A stretch of DNA of 50,775 bases from Planococcus donghaensis MPA1U2 (lineage in GTDB: Bacteria; Bacillota; Bacilli; Bacillales_A; Planococcaceae). The notes beneath the pieces are model-generated. The model made no database searches. It worked only from the letters and a program-made list of their open reading frames with translations, and was not told the origin of the DNA. This document shows, one piece after another, positions 43,658-50,775 of this stretch. The first letter of the stretch is position 1, and each line of letters starts with the position of its first letter. The stretch is taken from the NCBI RefSeq assembly GCF_000189395.1, contig NZ_AEPB01000007.1, positions 1 to 50,775 of the forward strand, given 5' to 3'. The position numbers and the translations under genes were made by a program.

Positions 43658-44893
43658 ATGAAAACTGTACAAATTGGCATCAAAGAAAATTTACTGAATT
43701 TCATCCTTTTAGTTGTAACAAACTTTTTTGTAGGATCTATGGTTGGCTTAGAGAGAACTATCCTTCCAATTATCGGCGAAGAAGATTTTGGCCTAGTCTC
43801 TACAAGTGCGGCATTATCTTTTATCATTAGTTTTGGATTCTCAAAAGCTATTGTGAACTATTTCGCAGGAACCATCGCCGACCGGTTTGGAAGAAAGAAA
43901 GTTTTGCTCATTGGCTGGAGTGTTGGGTTACTCGTCCCTTTACTCGTGATCTTCGCAAGCTCGTGGTGGATGATTGTAGTCGCAAACATTTTCTTAGGTA
44001 TTAACCAAGGACTTACTTGGTCTATGACCGTAAACATGAAGATTGATTTAGCAAAACCTACCCAAAGAGGATTTGCTGTAGGATTTAATGAATTTGCAGG
44101 TTATACCGGAGTAGCGGTAATGGCCGCTGTTTCAGGTTTTATTGCGTCGAGTTATTCAAACCGACCAGAACCTTTTTATATTGGAATTGTCATTGTCTTG
44201 ATCGGTTTTGCATTATCGCTAATCGTAAAAGATACGCAAGCACACATTCAATTACAAGCTAGCACATCTACTAAAAATTCGACACTTTCTGCGGCAGATG
44301 TCTTCAAAAATACGACGTATAAAAACAAAAATTTATCTATTCTCACCTTTTCCGGACTAAGCACCAACCTAAAAGACGGCATGGCCTGGGGACTGTTTCC
44401 AATATTTTTTGCAAGCGTCGGGCTAACTTTATCGCAAATCGGATTACTGGTTGCCATTTACCCAGCTTCATGGGGCTTTTTTCAACTTTTCACTGGTTTT
44501 CTTAGCGATAAAATAGGCAGAAAAAAATTGATTGTTAGTGGCATGTGGCTTCAAGCCCTTTCACTATGGATGATTTTGCTGGTCAATGAATATAGTACGT
44601 GGATTGTTGCAGCTATCTTGTTAGGTGTTGGAACTGCGATGGTTTATCCAACATTGCAAGCTTCTATAAGTGATCTCGCAGATCCATCATGGAGAGCTTC
44701 TTCAATGGGGGTTTATCGTTTTTGGCGGGATAGTGGATATGCCTTTGGCGCATTATTTGCCGGCATATTAACGGATTTACTCAATGTCAGTTGGGCTATC
44801 GGTCTGGTCGCTATTTTACCGTTGAGTGCAGGGATAATTGCAGCACTGCGGTTACGCGAAACTTTACCTAGTCTTTCTAAAGAGAGCAGGTAA
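43658..44893 (+). CDS. Major facilitator superfamily exporter
   Basis: 411 residues from ATG 43658 with AAGGTGG upstream. Twelve helices in two halves. The loop 2-3 motif A appears as GTIADRFGRKKVLLIG (about 74-89) and again in the second half as GFLSDKIGRKKLIVSG (about 285-300), both intact. No substrate-specific motif; drug or metabolite efflux is the usual role in this subfamily. A hairpin-like terminator follows at 44939, partly truncated by the repeat element. Confidence 0.88.
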   Translation: MKTVQIGIKENLLNFILLVVTNFFVGSMVGLERTILPIIGEEDFGLVSTSAALSFIISFGFSKAIVNYFAGTIADRFGRKKVLLIGWSVGLLVPLLVIFASSWWMIVVANIFLGINQGLTWSMTVNMKIDLAKPTQRGFAVGFNEFAGYTGVAVMAAVSGFIASSYSNRPEPFYIGIVIVLIGFALSLIVKDTQAHIQLQASTSTKNSTLSAADVFKNTTYKNKNLSILTFSGLSTNLKDGMAWGLFPIFFASVGLTLSQIGLLVAIYPASWGFFQLFTGFLSDKIGRKKLIVSGMWLQALSLWMILLVNEYSTWIVAAILLGVGTAMVYPTLQASISDLADPSWRASSMGVYRFWRDSGYAFGALFAGILTDLLNVSWAIGLVAILPLSAGIIAALRLRETLPSLSKESR

Positions 44894-44938
44894 ATCAAAG
44901 CTAAGTTTCCGTGTCTTTTAAACACTATCTCTACACAG

Positions 44939-44963
44939 AAAAAAGAGGCTCTTTAATGAGAGC
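44939..44963 (+). terminator. Truncated terminator copy after the MFS gene
   Basis: AAAAGAGGCTCT, loop TTAATG, then only AGAGC of the right arm before the repeat element begins. It matches the intact hairpin at 45388 in 21 of 23 positions, so it looks like a copy cut by insertion. Confidence 0.6.
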
Positions 44964-44966
44964 TTA

Positions 44967-45388
44967 TCAGACTGTAGACAAAAGAATATTTACTCAATTT
45001 TGTATGCATATAGGATTCTCCGCACTTAGTGGACGCTTTCCACGGACTCCGCGCTGAGCCTCCTCGTCGCAAGCTCCTGCGGAGTCTCATCACTTCGTTT
45101 TTCCGCTGGAGTCGCCACTAGGTGCTCCGAATCCTGAAGCGAGTGGGTAAGTTTTTTTGATAGGTTACTTTTATGGTGAAGTGCACTCAAGTATCTCTTA
45201 GTGATCGAAGCTGGAAACCTTCAACTAGGTTGGTCACGAAGACTCCTATGGGACAGCGAAAGCTGAAGACCCCGCAGGAACGCCAGTGACGAGGAGGCTG
45301 AAGCTGAGCCCATGGAAAGCGCAGTGGCCAGCCTAGTTGAAGATTATGCATCATTATTCAGTTTAATAGAACTTTGTCTACAAGCTGA
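44967..45388. repeat. 422-bp nested inverted-repeat element (MITE-like)
   Basis: Outer ends TCAGACTGTAGACAAA (44967-44982) and the inverse of TCAGCTTGTAGACAAA (45373-45388) match in 14 of 16 positions. Inside are two related units in opposite orientation: 45013-45134 (ends GGATTC...GAATCC) and 45219-45342 (ends CTTCAACTAGGTTGG and CCAGCCTAGTTGAAG, 14 of 15 complementary). Both share CCGCAGGA, GACGAGGAGGCT (45288-45299 and inverse at 45057-45068) and TGGAAAGCG. It contains no reading frame, so any movement would need proteins from elsewhere. Similar GC-rich cores recur in Bacillaceae genomes as interspersed repeats. Confidence 0.75.
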
Positions 45389-45419
45389 AAAGAGGCTCTA
45401 TATTGAGAGCCTCTTTTTT
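45388..45419. terminator. Intact terminator between the repeat element and ctaG
   Basis: AAAAGAGGCTCT, loop ATATTG, AGAGCCTCTTTT and further T residues. It ends the ctaG operon on the minus strand and may also serve the plus strand. Confidence 0.85.
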
Positions 45420-45450
45420 CTGCACATTTGTTGTTGGTTTCCAACTCTAG

Positions 45451-46236
45451 TTAAGTTTTGTATAAAGAATTTGTGAAACGTGGTGCAGTTGATTTATACC
45501 ATTGGTAACAAAAGAAAATAATTATAGCGAGTTCAATGAGATCTCCCCCATAATACATCAGCATACTTCCTGCTTCTGCATCCGTTCTCGGAACGCCATT
45601 TGGAGGATTTGCGTATATATACTTGGATAAAATTTTGTGTCCAGCTATTGCTAAGATCAATACACTGGCTCGGTACATATAGCTATATCGATGTGGTGTC
45701 ACGTCAACATATATAATGGACAACGTAAACAAATACCCCGCCAGAAAAACATGCAAATGAATCAGTCCATAAAGAACAAGTGATTGATGCATCAGCATAT
45801 ACAAATCAGTCGTATAAAGTACATAAAGTCCACCAATATTAAGAACAGTAGCTGTCACAGGATTGGTTAAAAACTGCAGCAGACGACTTTTTAAAACACG
45901 AGTCACTTTTCTAGCAGTAGTCACCTTTAAAGTTCGTAACAATAAAGTCATCGGTGTAGCGAACACAAAAAGAAGCGGTGCCAACATTCCTATTAGTAGG
46001 TGCGTAACCATATGTCCTTTAAAGTTATTGTGAGCAAACTCAGCCAATGGGCCAGTTAGTGCTACTCCTATACTAAAAACGCCTGTAACCCAGAATACAT
46101 AGCGATAAACTGGCCATTCTTTATATTTTCGATTTGTTCTAATCGCAGCAAAGGGATAAAGAGAAACCATTGCGATTAACAGCAATGCCACAATCATCTC
46201 GAAACTTGTCCCTTGTGCTTGAACATGAGAATGCAT
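45451..46236 (-). CDS. ctaG: CtaG-family cytochrome c oxidase assembly protein
   Basis: 261 residues from ATG 46236, with GGGAG ten bases upstream; a GTG at 46242 directly follows the stop of the preceding gene and is closer to the RBS. About seven helices. Family features of caa3_CtaG are HNNFKGHMVTHLLIGMLAPLL (about 65-85), LIHLHVFLAGYLFT and DVTPHRYSY with conserved histidines. CtaG proteins help insert copper into the caa3 oxidase in the membrane. It forms an operon with the DUF2243 gene; the oxidase itself is not in the window. Confidence 0.9.
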   Translation of the reverse strand: MHSHVQAQGTSFEMIVALLLIAMVSLYPFAAIRTNRKYKEWPVYRYVFWVTGVFSIGVALTGPLAEFAHNNFKGHMVTHLLIGMLAPLLFVFATPMTLLLRTLKVTTARKVTRVLKSRLLQFLTNPVTATVLNIGGLYVLYTTDLYMLMHQSLVLYGLIHLHVFLAGYLFTLSIIYVDVTPHRYSYMYRASVLILAIAGHKILSKYIYANPPNGVPRTDAEAGSMLMYYGGDLIELAIIIFFCYQWYKSTAPRFTNSLYKT

Positions 46237-46242
46237 GCTCAC

Positions 46243-46713
46243 CTATCTCCCTTCTTTTGCAGCCCTTTTGCTTTTTTGAGTTTGCATATAAAGAAAGACA
46301 CCCACAAGTAGAATAATCACTGCAACGCCGTTCCAAACAATATCGTACGGCAGAATATCGACATGATAGCGGATTTGATGCAGTTCGAGAAGTTTGTGGT
46401 GAACCAGTCCATCATAAAGTTGGAAAAAGCCCGCTCCAAGAAACACACCGTTAATCCATCTTTTTATCCAAAGCGAATTTCTTCTCCGAAGATCCGCTAA
46501 TAGAAATAGTGAAGCGACCGTCGCAAACCAACTAAATGCATGGAATAAGCCATCGGAAAACAAACCAACTGCAGTTGTTGACTTGTCGTAAAAATGATGC
46601 CAGCCTAAAATTTGATGAAAAACAGCTTCATCAATAAAGGCCACTAAACCCATACCAAAAAGCAGGCCAGACCCTAAGTTGCGAAACGAATAGGAACCTT
46701 GATTTTTTTCCAT
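46243..46713 (-). CDS. DUF2243 membrane protein
   Basis: 156 residues from ATG 46713 with AGGGAG eight bases upstream. Four or so helices with the DUF2243 pattern: GLVAFIDEAVFHQILGWHHFYD (about 20-42), DGLFHAFSWF, and FFQLYDGLVHHKLLELHQIRY. Conserved His pairs within helices suggest metal or haem contact, but no function is known. The stop is directly followed by the ctaG start region; such pairing suggests a part in oxidase maturation. Confidence 0.88.
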   Translation of the reverse strand: MEKNQGSYSFRNLGSGLLFGMGLVAFIDEAVFHQILGWHHFYDKSTTAVGLFSDGLFHAFSWFATVASLFLLADLRRRNSLWIKRWINGVFLGAGFFQLYDGLVHHKLLELHQIRYHVDILPYDIVWNGVAVIILLVGVFLYMQTQKSKRAAKEGR

Positions 46714-46851
46714 ACACACAACTCCCTTTTATATATTCCACAGGCTCACTTTCCCTTTTACCTTGTTAAATAAACGCGTAGCCTAATAGCCGACTATTAC
46801 AGGTTTGAATAGAATATTTCATCGTTAATTTCTAGAAGCTTTATATTTAAT

Positions 46852-47124
46852 ATGAACAAATACAATAAAGAGTTAATCGAGGCAGGAGTAAGGGTCATCG
46901 CGAAAGGGATAAAACCAAGTTCAAATGGAATGCGCATTTCTTATCCAACTTCAACAGAAAACCCTGTGGTTATAAATGGGCCATTTTCCGAACCCGACAA
47001 TATAATCGCCGGGTTTATCCTTATCGAGGTGAACTCAAAAGAAGAAGCTATTGAATGGGCCATGCGTATGCCTGACCCTCAAGGAGATGGTGAAGGTCAA
47101 ATTGAATTGCGTGAAGTATTTTAG
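46852..47124 (+). CDS. YCII-domain protein, apparently N-terminally truncated
   Basis: 90 residues: YNKELIEAGVRVIAKGIKPSS, VINGPFSEPDNIIAGFILIEVNSKEEAIEWAMRMPDP, then IELREVF. These match the second two thirds of YCII/DGPF proteins, which normally run 110-140 residues with an opening MKYML-type beta strand that is missing. The frame continues upstream with unrelated residues and no RBS precedes ATG 46852. It is either a remnant or a gene with a lost 5' end. Confidence 0.55.
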   Translation: MNKYNKELIEAGVRVIAKGIKPSSNGMRISYPTSTENPVVINGPFSEPDNIIAGFILIEVNSKEEAIEWAMRMPDPQGDGEGQIELREVF

Positions 47125-47172
47125 TTGCACTTGGCACTAAAGAACCGCTAAGTATGATTTCGCTAACTATTT

Positions 47173-47227
47173 AAAAATTGCCATTGAGTTTCCGGATTAA
47201 AAGGGATTCTCAAATGGCAATTTTTTT
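47173..47227. terminator. Bidirectional hairpin between YCII and kinase genes
   Basis: AAAATTGCCATT and GAG pair with CTC and AATGGCAATTTT, with T runs on both strands. Confidence 0.75.
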
Positions 47228-47233
47228 AGTTTT

Positions 47234-48025
47234 TCAAATCCATTCATGACCACGTTCTCGTATAAATTCAATTTCCTTTTGGTAATGTTCTATATGACCT
47301 TCACTTATCATTTGTTGAAATGCAAGATCCCCTTCAGCAGCTTTTCTTGCTATCGTTTCACATAATCCATCTAATCGCAGCAAAACCATCTCCAAATAAT
47401 TCTTATCCACTTTATCTCCGTAAGATTCGAAAAACAACTGTACGCGCTGTTTTATACGATCCGCATCTTTGGAAGAATTGTAGTAAACTTTTTTATCCTC
47501 TGATTCTGCTAGATGGTACCTTGATAAAGGGATACACGTATAAAGCGCATAAGCAATATCCCAAAGTCTTGGACCAGGACAAGCATGATCAAAATCAATA
47601 ATTCCAACTGACTTTTCTTGATTGAAAATAAGGTTGTATAGAGCAAAGTCATTATGGCAGATTACTTCATATGGTGAGGGTGTATTATCTAAAGGCTGCC
47701 AATTTTCATCAAATGTAAAATCACTTACTGAATCATGATAAAGACGAAGCATTTTGGCTATATCTATTAATACTTCGTCTGACCACATATACTTTTTTAC
47801 TGGATAATTACCAGCTTCTCCTTCAATATATGTTAAAATCTCTCTTTCATTTTCATCAATTCCGATAAATCGGGGTGATTGGGTAAACTCCTTTTCTTCT
47901 AAATGCTTTAAAAGCTGATGGATTTTAAAGCTTTCCGGCTTTAGTTCTCGACGAACTGTGTTTCCTATACGATATACCGTAGAGACATTTCCTCCGACAA
48001 GTTTATCTTCTCTATAATCCGACAT
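47234..48025 (-). CDS. Aminoglycoside phosphotransferase (APH)-family kinase
   Basis: 263 residues from ATG 48025, with GGAGG nine bases upstream; a longer frame to 48049 covers that site. Protein-kinase-like APH fold: nucleotide loop GGNVSTVYRIG (about 11-21), catalytic loop ICHNDFALYNLIF (HND...N, about 130-142) and metal motif IIDFDHACPGPRLWDIAYAL. The enzymes of this large family phosphorylate antibiotics, choline, sugars or hydroxy-amino acids; nothing here identifies the substrate, and resistance should not be assumed. Confidence 0.88.
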   Translation of the reverse strand: MSDYREDKLVGGNVSTVYRIGNTVRRELKPESFKIHQLLKHLEEKEFTQSPRFIGIDENEREILTYIEGEAGNYPVKKYMWSDEVLIDIAKMLRLYHDSVSDFTFDENWQPLDNTPSPYEVICHNDFALYNLIFNQEKSVGIIDFDHACPGPRLWDIAYALYTCIPLSRYHLAESEDKKVYYNSSKDADRIKQRVQLFFESYGDKVDKNYLEMVLLRLDGLCETIARKAAEGDLAFQQMISEGHIEHYQKEIEFIRERGHEWI

Positions 48026-48179
48026 CCCTAAATTCCTCCAAAAAATCATTTTTTAAAAACATAATTATAAGCTCTGCTCCGTTTTCCAGTAATTCACTAA
48101 ATAGTAAGTGAATTCTTGTTGGTGAAAAGGTAAACTAAATTAAACACATATGTTTAATTAATAAAAGGAGGTCCTTTAC

Positions 48180-48455
48180 ATGTCAATTGTAGTTATGGGG
48201 ACAATTTTAGTTTTGTTAAATTTTATCGTAAATAAAATAGCCGGTCTTAATCGTAAAAAATGGTTTATCTCTGGGATCATTACAATGATTTTATTAGCTC
48301 CACTTGTTTATATCCTGACGCTTAATATTATCGGAAGCTATTCCGGTGGCGGCATTGGAGCAAGCTTTGCAGGATTTGTCTTTGCGACAACTACGTTCAT
48401 AAATGGATTGATATTCTTAGTTTTCGGCTTTTTCTCTAAAAAAGTTCAATCCTAA
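48180..48455 (+). CDS. Small three-helix membrane protein
   Basis: 91 residues from ATG 48180 with a strong AAAGGAGG eight bases upstream. Three helices: VVMGTILVLLNFIVNKI, ISGIITMILLAPLVYILTL and ASFAGFVFATTTFINGLIFLVFGF, with a short basic end SKKVQS. Glycine-rich loop GSYSGGGIGASF between the last two. Family not recognised. Confidence 0.65.
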   Translation: MSIVVMGTILVLLNFIVNKIAGLNRKKWFISGIITMILLAPLVYILTLNIIGSYSGGGIGASFAGFVFATTTFINGLIFLVFGFFSKKVQS

Positions 48456-48501
48456 TTAAGTATTCGTAAGCGTCTTAAAAATGACGTATTTCACTGACTA
48501 A

Positions 48502-49251
48502 CTATTTTTTGGCTATGATCAAAAATCGCTTCGAGTTTGTGTAGATTCCTTTTTTTGTTCGGTTGTTTTCGATAAAAGCAGTTAAACGAGAGTAATCCTC
48601 TGGTTCCATACCAAAATTCGGAATAATGGGCGTGTGTTGCAAGAGAAAAATCAAATCTTCTGGTCTTTGATAATATTCAGTGACGTTATAGTCAAAAGAT
48701 TGCACGTTGGAAAACCCCGCTGTTTTTAATTCCCGTATATACCTTTCTTTTGAAACACCATCCTTTTCACTAAAGGATTACCCTCGTTTAAAAGCAATTT
48801 TGATATTCAATTTGTCAGCTTCACTTACTTGTTGAGTTAAAAACAAGCCGTCTGTATTTAAAACGCGTGCAACTTCTTTTGCATTAAATGGTGCATGGCG
48901 ACTTGATACCACATCAAAGAAGTTAGCAGGAAATCCGATTTTGTCTGAAGACATATGCAAAAACTGCACGTTCGGTAAGTTAGAATTTTTAAGATTTTCT
49001 TTTGCTACTTGAATCATCGCATGCGATAAATCAATTCCAACTGTAAATTTCAATGATGGCGCAATGGTTAGAATTTTTTCTCCACCACCTGTACCAATAT
49101 CTAAAAGGATATCAGTTGTTTTAGCCCTTCTTTTTACTTCATCATAAAAGTCCCATTTCGGTTCGTCACTTTGAACTTGTAATTTGCTAAAATCCCAACC
49201 GTTTAAATTCCCAACTGTCTCATAGAATTTCTTGTAATCGCATTTATCCAT
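48502..49251 (-). pseudogene. SAM-dependent methyltransferase with an in-frame stop
   Basis: From ATG 49251 the frame is continuous for 250 codons apart from TAA at 48778-48780. The part before it has a class I methyltransferase core: DILLDIGTGGGEKIL (SAM loop), VGIDLSHAMIQVA, FDVVSSRHAPFNAKEVARVL and DGLFLTQQV. The part after it (ERYIRELKTAGFSNVQSFDYNVTEYYQRPEDLIFLLQ) is the normal substrate-binding end, with the sequence going SFSEKDGVSKERYIREL right after the stop. A CAA to TAA change would explain it. RBS AAAGGTGG at the start. Substrate unknown. Confidence 0.8.
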
Positions 49252-49430
49252 TATGGTTCCACCTTTTGAAGGCTATTTTATTAAAGATTCTAAGTGAATC
49301 TTTAAGAGTGTTCATTAGTTCTTGGTATTTTTCATTTTGAAATTTAACGATAGATATGGCCTCGTTCAGTATCCACATTCTTTTTAATTACTTCGACAAA
49401 CTTATCAAAATTCACTTCACGATCTTCTAC

Positions 49431-49556
49431 TTAATACAAGCTGCCCTGAGGATTGTCGGGGTCGTTCCATCTGTATTCTTCTCGTTCTTGTTGAGTTACT
49501 GGTTCAATTTCTGGTTCAGATGCACGAACTATGTCTTTAGGTTCGCTTTCTTTCAT
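49431..49556 (-). other. Possible remnant of a small membrane protein gene
   Basis: A 41-codon minus-strand frame (MKESEPKDIVRASEPEIEPV... ending NDPDNPQGSLY) reads like a hydrophilic cytoplasmic tail. Just upstream in another frame is a hydrophobic stretch (TPFDIVTAITVLIVLVT) that stops at a TGA overlapping this ATG (49553-49556). Together they resemble a small one-helix protein broken by a frameshift. The 124-residue plus-strand frame across the same region is judged a shadow. Confidence 0.3.
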
Positions 49557-49760
49557 GTTACTAAAACGATTAAAACTGTTATGGCTGTCACAATATCAAA
49601 AGGTGTAGCATATATAAGTTTCCTCGTAATATCGCCTATGGTTACTCAACCTTACCATATTTTGCATATTTCATTAAACAGGAAAAGTTCATCATTTTAC
49701 TTTCTATTACATCAAAACCAATCTTCTTGATGCGCTCTATATAATAGCCACTCTTGACAG

Positions 49761-49809
49761 TATACCGACCGGTGTGGTTGTACTATAAAATAATATACTG
49801 TTCGGTATA
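49761..49809 (+). promoter_or_regulatory. Paired TetR-type operators ahead of the EamA gene
   Basis: TATAC-TGTTCG-GTATA (49794-49809) is a perfect dyad. A related site TATACCGACCGGTGTG begins at 49761, matching the inverse of the first in 12 of 16 positions, 33 bp away. A TTGACA box lies at 49754-49759, and the RBS AGGAGG follows at 49814. Confidence 0.65.
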
Positions 49810-49828
49810 CTTTAGGAGGAACTTTAAA

Positions 49829-50737
49829 ATGTTTTCTTATAAACAGATAAATATTATTGCTGCCGTTGGATTTGTAATTATGTGGAGTTCAGGTTTTATT
49901 GGTGCACGATTAGGCACAGCAGAAGCTAGTTCTATGACTGTACTAATGTGGCGGTTTATCGTCGCAGCAGCTATTTTAGGTATGTGGTGGGTATTGGTAA
50001 AGCGAAAAAAGCTCAGCTTTAAATCCATTCTTTCACAGTCATTGATTGGTCTTTTTGCTCAAGGGGGCTATCTTTATTGTGTATTTCTATCGGTTGAATA
50101 CGGGGTATCTGCGGGTACATCTAATTTAATTACCACGCTTCAACCAATCGTCGCAGCAGCGTTAGCAGGACCCATACTTAAAGAAATTACGACAATAAAA
50201 CAATGGGGCGGTTTACTTTTAGGAATATTGGGTGTGTTATTTGTTGTTTATGCTGATTTAGGTACTGGTGCACAAGTTCCTTTATGGGCTTATGCTTTAT
50301 CATTTTTAGCCATGCTTAGTTTAGTAGGTGCGACATTGTACGAAAAAGGGTTAAAGCATCCTATTAGCGTTGTAGATGCTTTGCCTATTCAAACGGTTAT
50401 TACCGCTTTTCTTTTTACTGTGGTTGGAGTTGCTACAGGTTCAGCACTCCCTCCTGCTACTACAGAATTTTGGTTAGCTGTGTTATGGTTAGCTGGATTC
50501 TCGACAATAGGTGGATATGGTTTTTACTGGTTGAATTTAAAATTAGGAAGTGTCACACGAGTTAGTAGCCTAATGTACTTAACTCCTCCTGTGACGATGC
50601 TCTGGTCTTTCTTTATGTTCGGAGATCAGATTGGGGTTTTAACTATTATCGGAATGATTATTTGTTTGGTAGGCGTATGGGTTATTAAAAAAGGGACTCT
50701 TATTAAAACTTCAAATCCAATTCAAAATACTTACTAA
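49829..50737 (+). CDS. EamA-family (DMT) exporter
   Basis: 302 residues from ATG 49829, with AGGAGG nine bases upstream; the frame extends upstream through the operators but has no other start signal. Ten helices as two EamA repeats: VGFVIMWSSGFIGARLG begins the first and LAMLSLVGATLYEKGLK the second, with GLFAQGGYLYCVFLSVEYGVSAGTSNLITTLQPIVAA as the conserved end of repeat one. EamA proteins export amino acids or other metabolites. The paired operators suggest an inducible system, perhaps controlled by the regulator-like gene that begins 16 nt downstream. Confidence 0.88.
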   Translation: MFSYKQINIIAAVGFVIMWSSGFIGARLGTAEASSMTVLMWRFIVAAAILGMWWVLVKRKKLSFKSILSQSLIGLFAQGGYLYCVFLSVEYGVSAGTSNLITTLQPIVAAALAGPILKEITTIKQWGGLLLGILGVLFVVYADLGTGAQVPLWAYALSFLAMLSLVGATLYEKGLKHPISVVDALPIQTVITAFLFTVVGVATGSALPPATTEFWLAVLWLAGFSTIGGYGFYWLNLKLGSVTRVSSLMYLTPPVTMLWSFFMFGDQIGVLTIIGMIICLVGVWVIKKGTLIKTSNPIQNTY

Positions 50738-50753
50738 TAAAGGGATGAATCAA

Positions 50754-50775
50754 ATGAATGAACAATCTAAAATGA
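50754..50775 (+). CDS. Start of a further gene, cut by the window edge
   Basis: AAAGGG eight bases ahead of ATG 50754 and then MNEQSKM in frame to the edge. Its position right after the exporter and its operators suggests a co-transcribed regulator, but seven codons cannot identify it. Confidence 0.4.

Noticed and set aside
47234-48025. Aminoglycoside resistance gene
   Set aside because: Only the general kinase fold is supported; the family covers many substrates and no resistance context is present.
49356-49730. 124-codon plus-strand frame rich in Phe and Tyr
   Set aside because: No ribosome binding site, composition typical of the reverse of a Glu/Lys-rich minus-strand frame, no domain pattern.

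Overview
The window reads as chromosome from a low-GC Gram-positive of the Bacillales, most likely Planococcaceae (Planococcus/Sporosarcina-like). The grounds are AT-rich intergenic DNA, strong AGGAGG-type ribosome binding sites with frequent GTG/TTG starts, many short hairpin-plus-T-run terminators, a SpoIIP homologue, caa3-type CtaG, a close PaiA homologue and an interspersed repeat of the kind scattered through Bacillaceae/Planococcaceae genomes. The family assignment is inference; no rRNA, tRNA or CRISPR array was seen.

Layout. 1-2567: the end-truncated gene for an acyl-CoA ligase, then an arsenate module (arsC, arsR) with its own operator. 2822-11277: two divergent operons. The minus operon encodes a flavin disulfide oxidoreductase fused to a DUF1499 domain, a TVP38/DedA-like membrane protein and a YnjB/YnjC/YnjD-type ABC importer. 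The plus operon encodes a CDP-alcohol phosphatidyltransferase and a TIGR03169-like flavoprotein. This recurrent but functionally unassigned gene set is the best candidate for an undescribed system. 11331-15846: cupin-HD-GYP protein, secreted coiled-coil protein, SpoIIP-like amidase and CwlO/M23 hydrolase (envelope functions). 16050-20743: copper resistance (CopB-type ATPase, lipoprotein, multicopper oxidase), with the first two genes broken. 20831-24436: APC permease, a membrane protein, a RibD/DHFR-like reductase and an alpha/alpha-toroid protein.

24638-28535: two divergent GntP transporters with a 3-hydroxybutyrate dehydrogenase. 28784-30388: a Crp/Fnr regulator between two half-size YdcZ (DMT) transporters. 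30482-32405: a frameshifted methyltransferase, then a membrane protein coupled to a TlpA/ResA thioredoxin. 32514-34325: M3 peptidase. 34602-38223: TetR-regulated ABC-2 exporter with two operator copies. 38369-40933: RmlD-like reductase and YczE-like membrane protein, divergent from a MarR regulator and PaiA. 41006-44893: GNAT enzyme, several small membrane proteins, MFS exporter. 44939-45419: a nested inverted-repeat element inside or beside a duplicated terminator. 45451-46713: CtaG and DUF2243 protein. 46852-50775: truncated YCII gene, aminoglycoside phosphotransferase-like kinase, small membrane protein, methyltransferase with an in-frame stop, and an EamA exporter with paired operators, followed by the first codons of another gene.

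Four genes are interrupted (two single-base shifts in homopolymer runs, two in-frame TAA codons). Either the genome is losing accessory genes or the assembly carries base errors; the sequence alone cannot decide. Several start codons were placed by ribosome binding site rather than by the longest reading frame, and this is stated where it matters.
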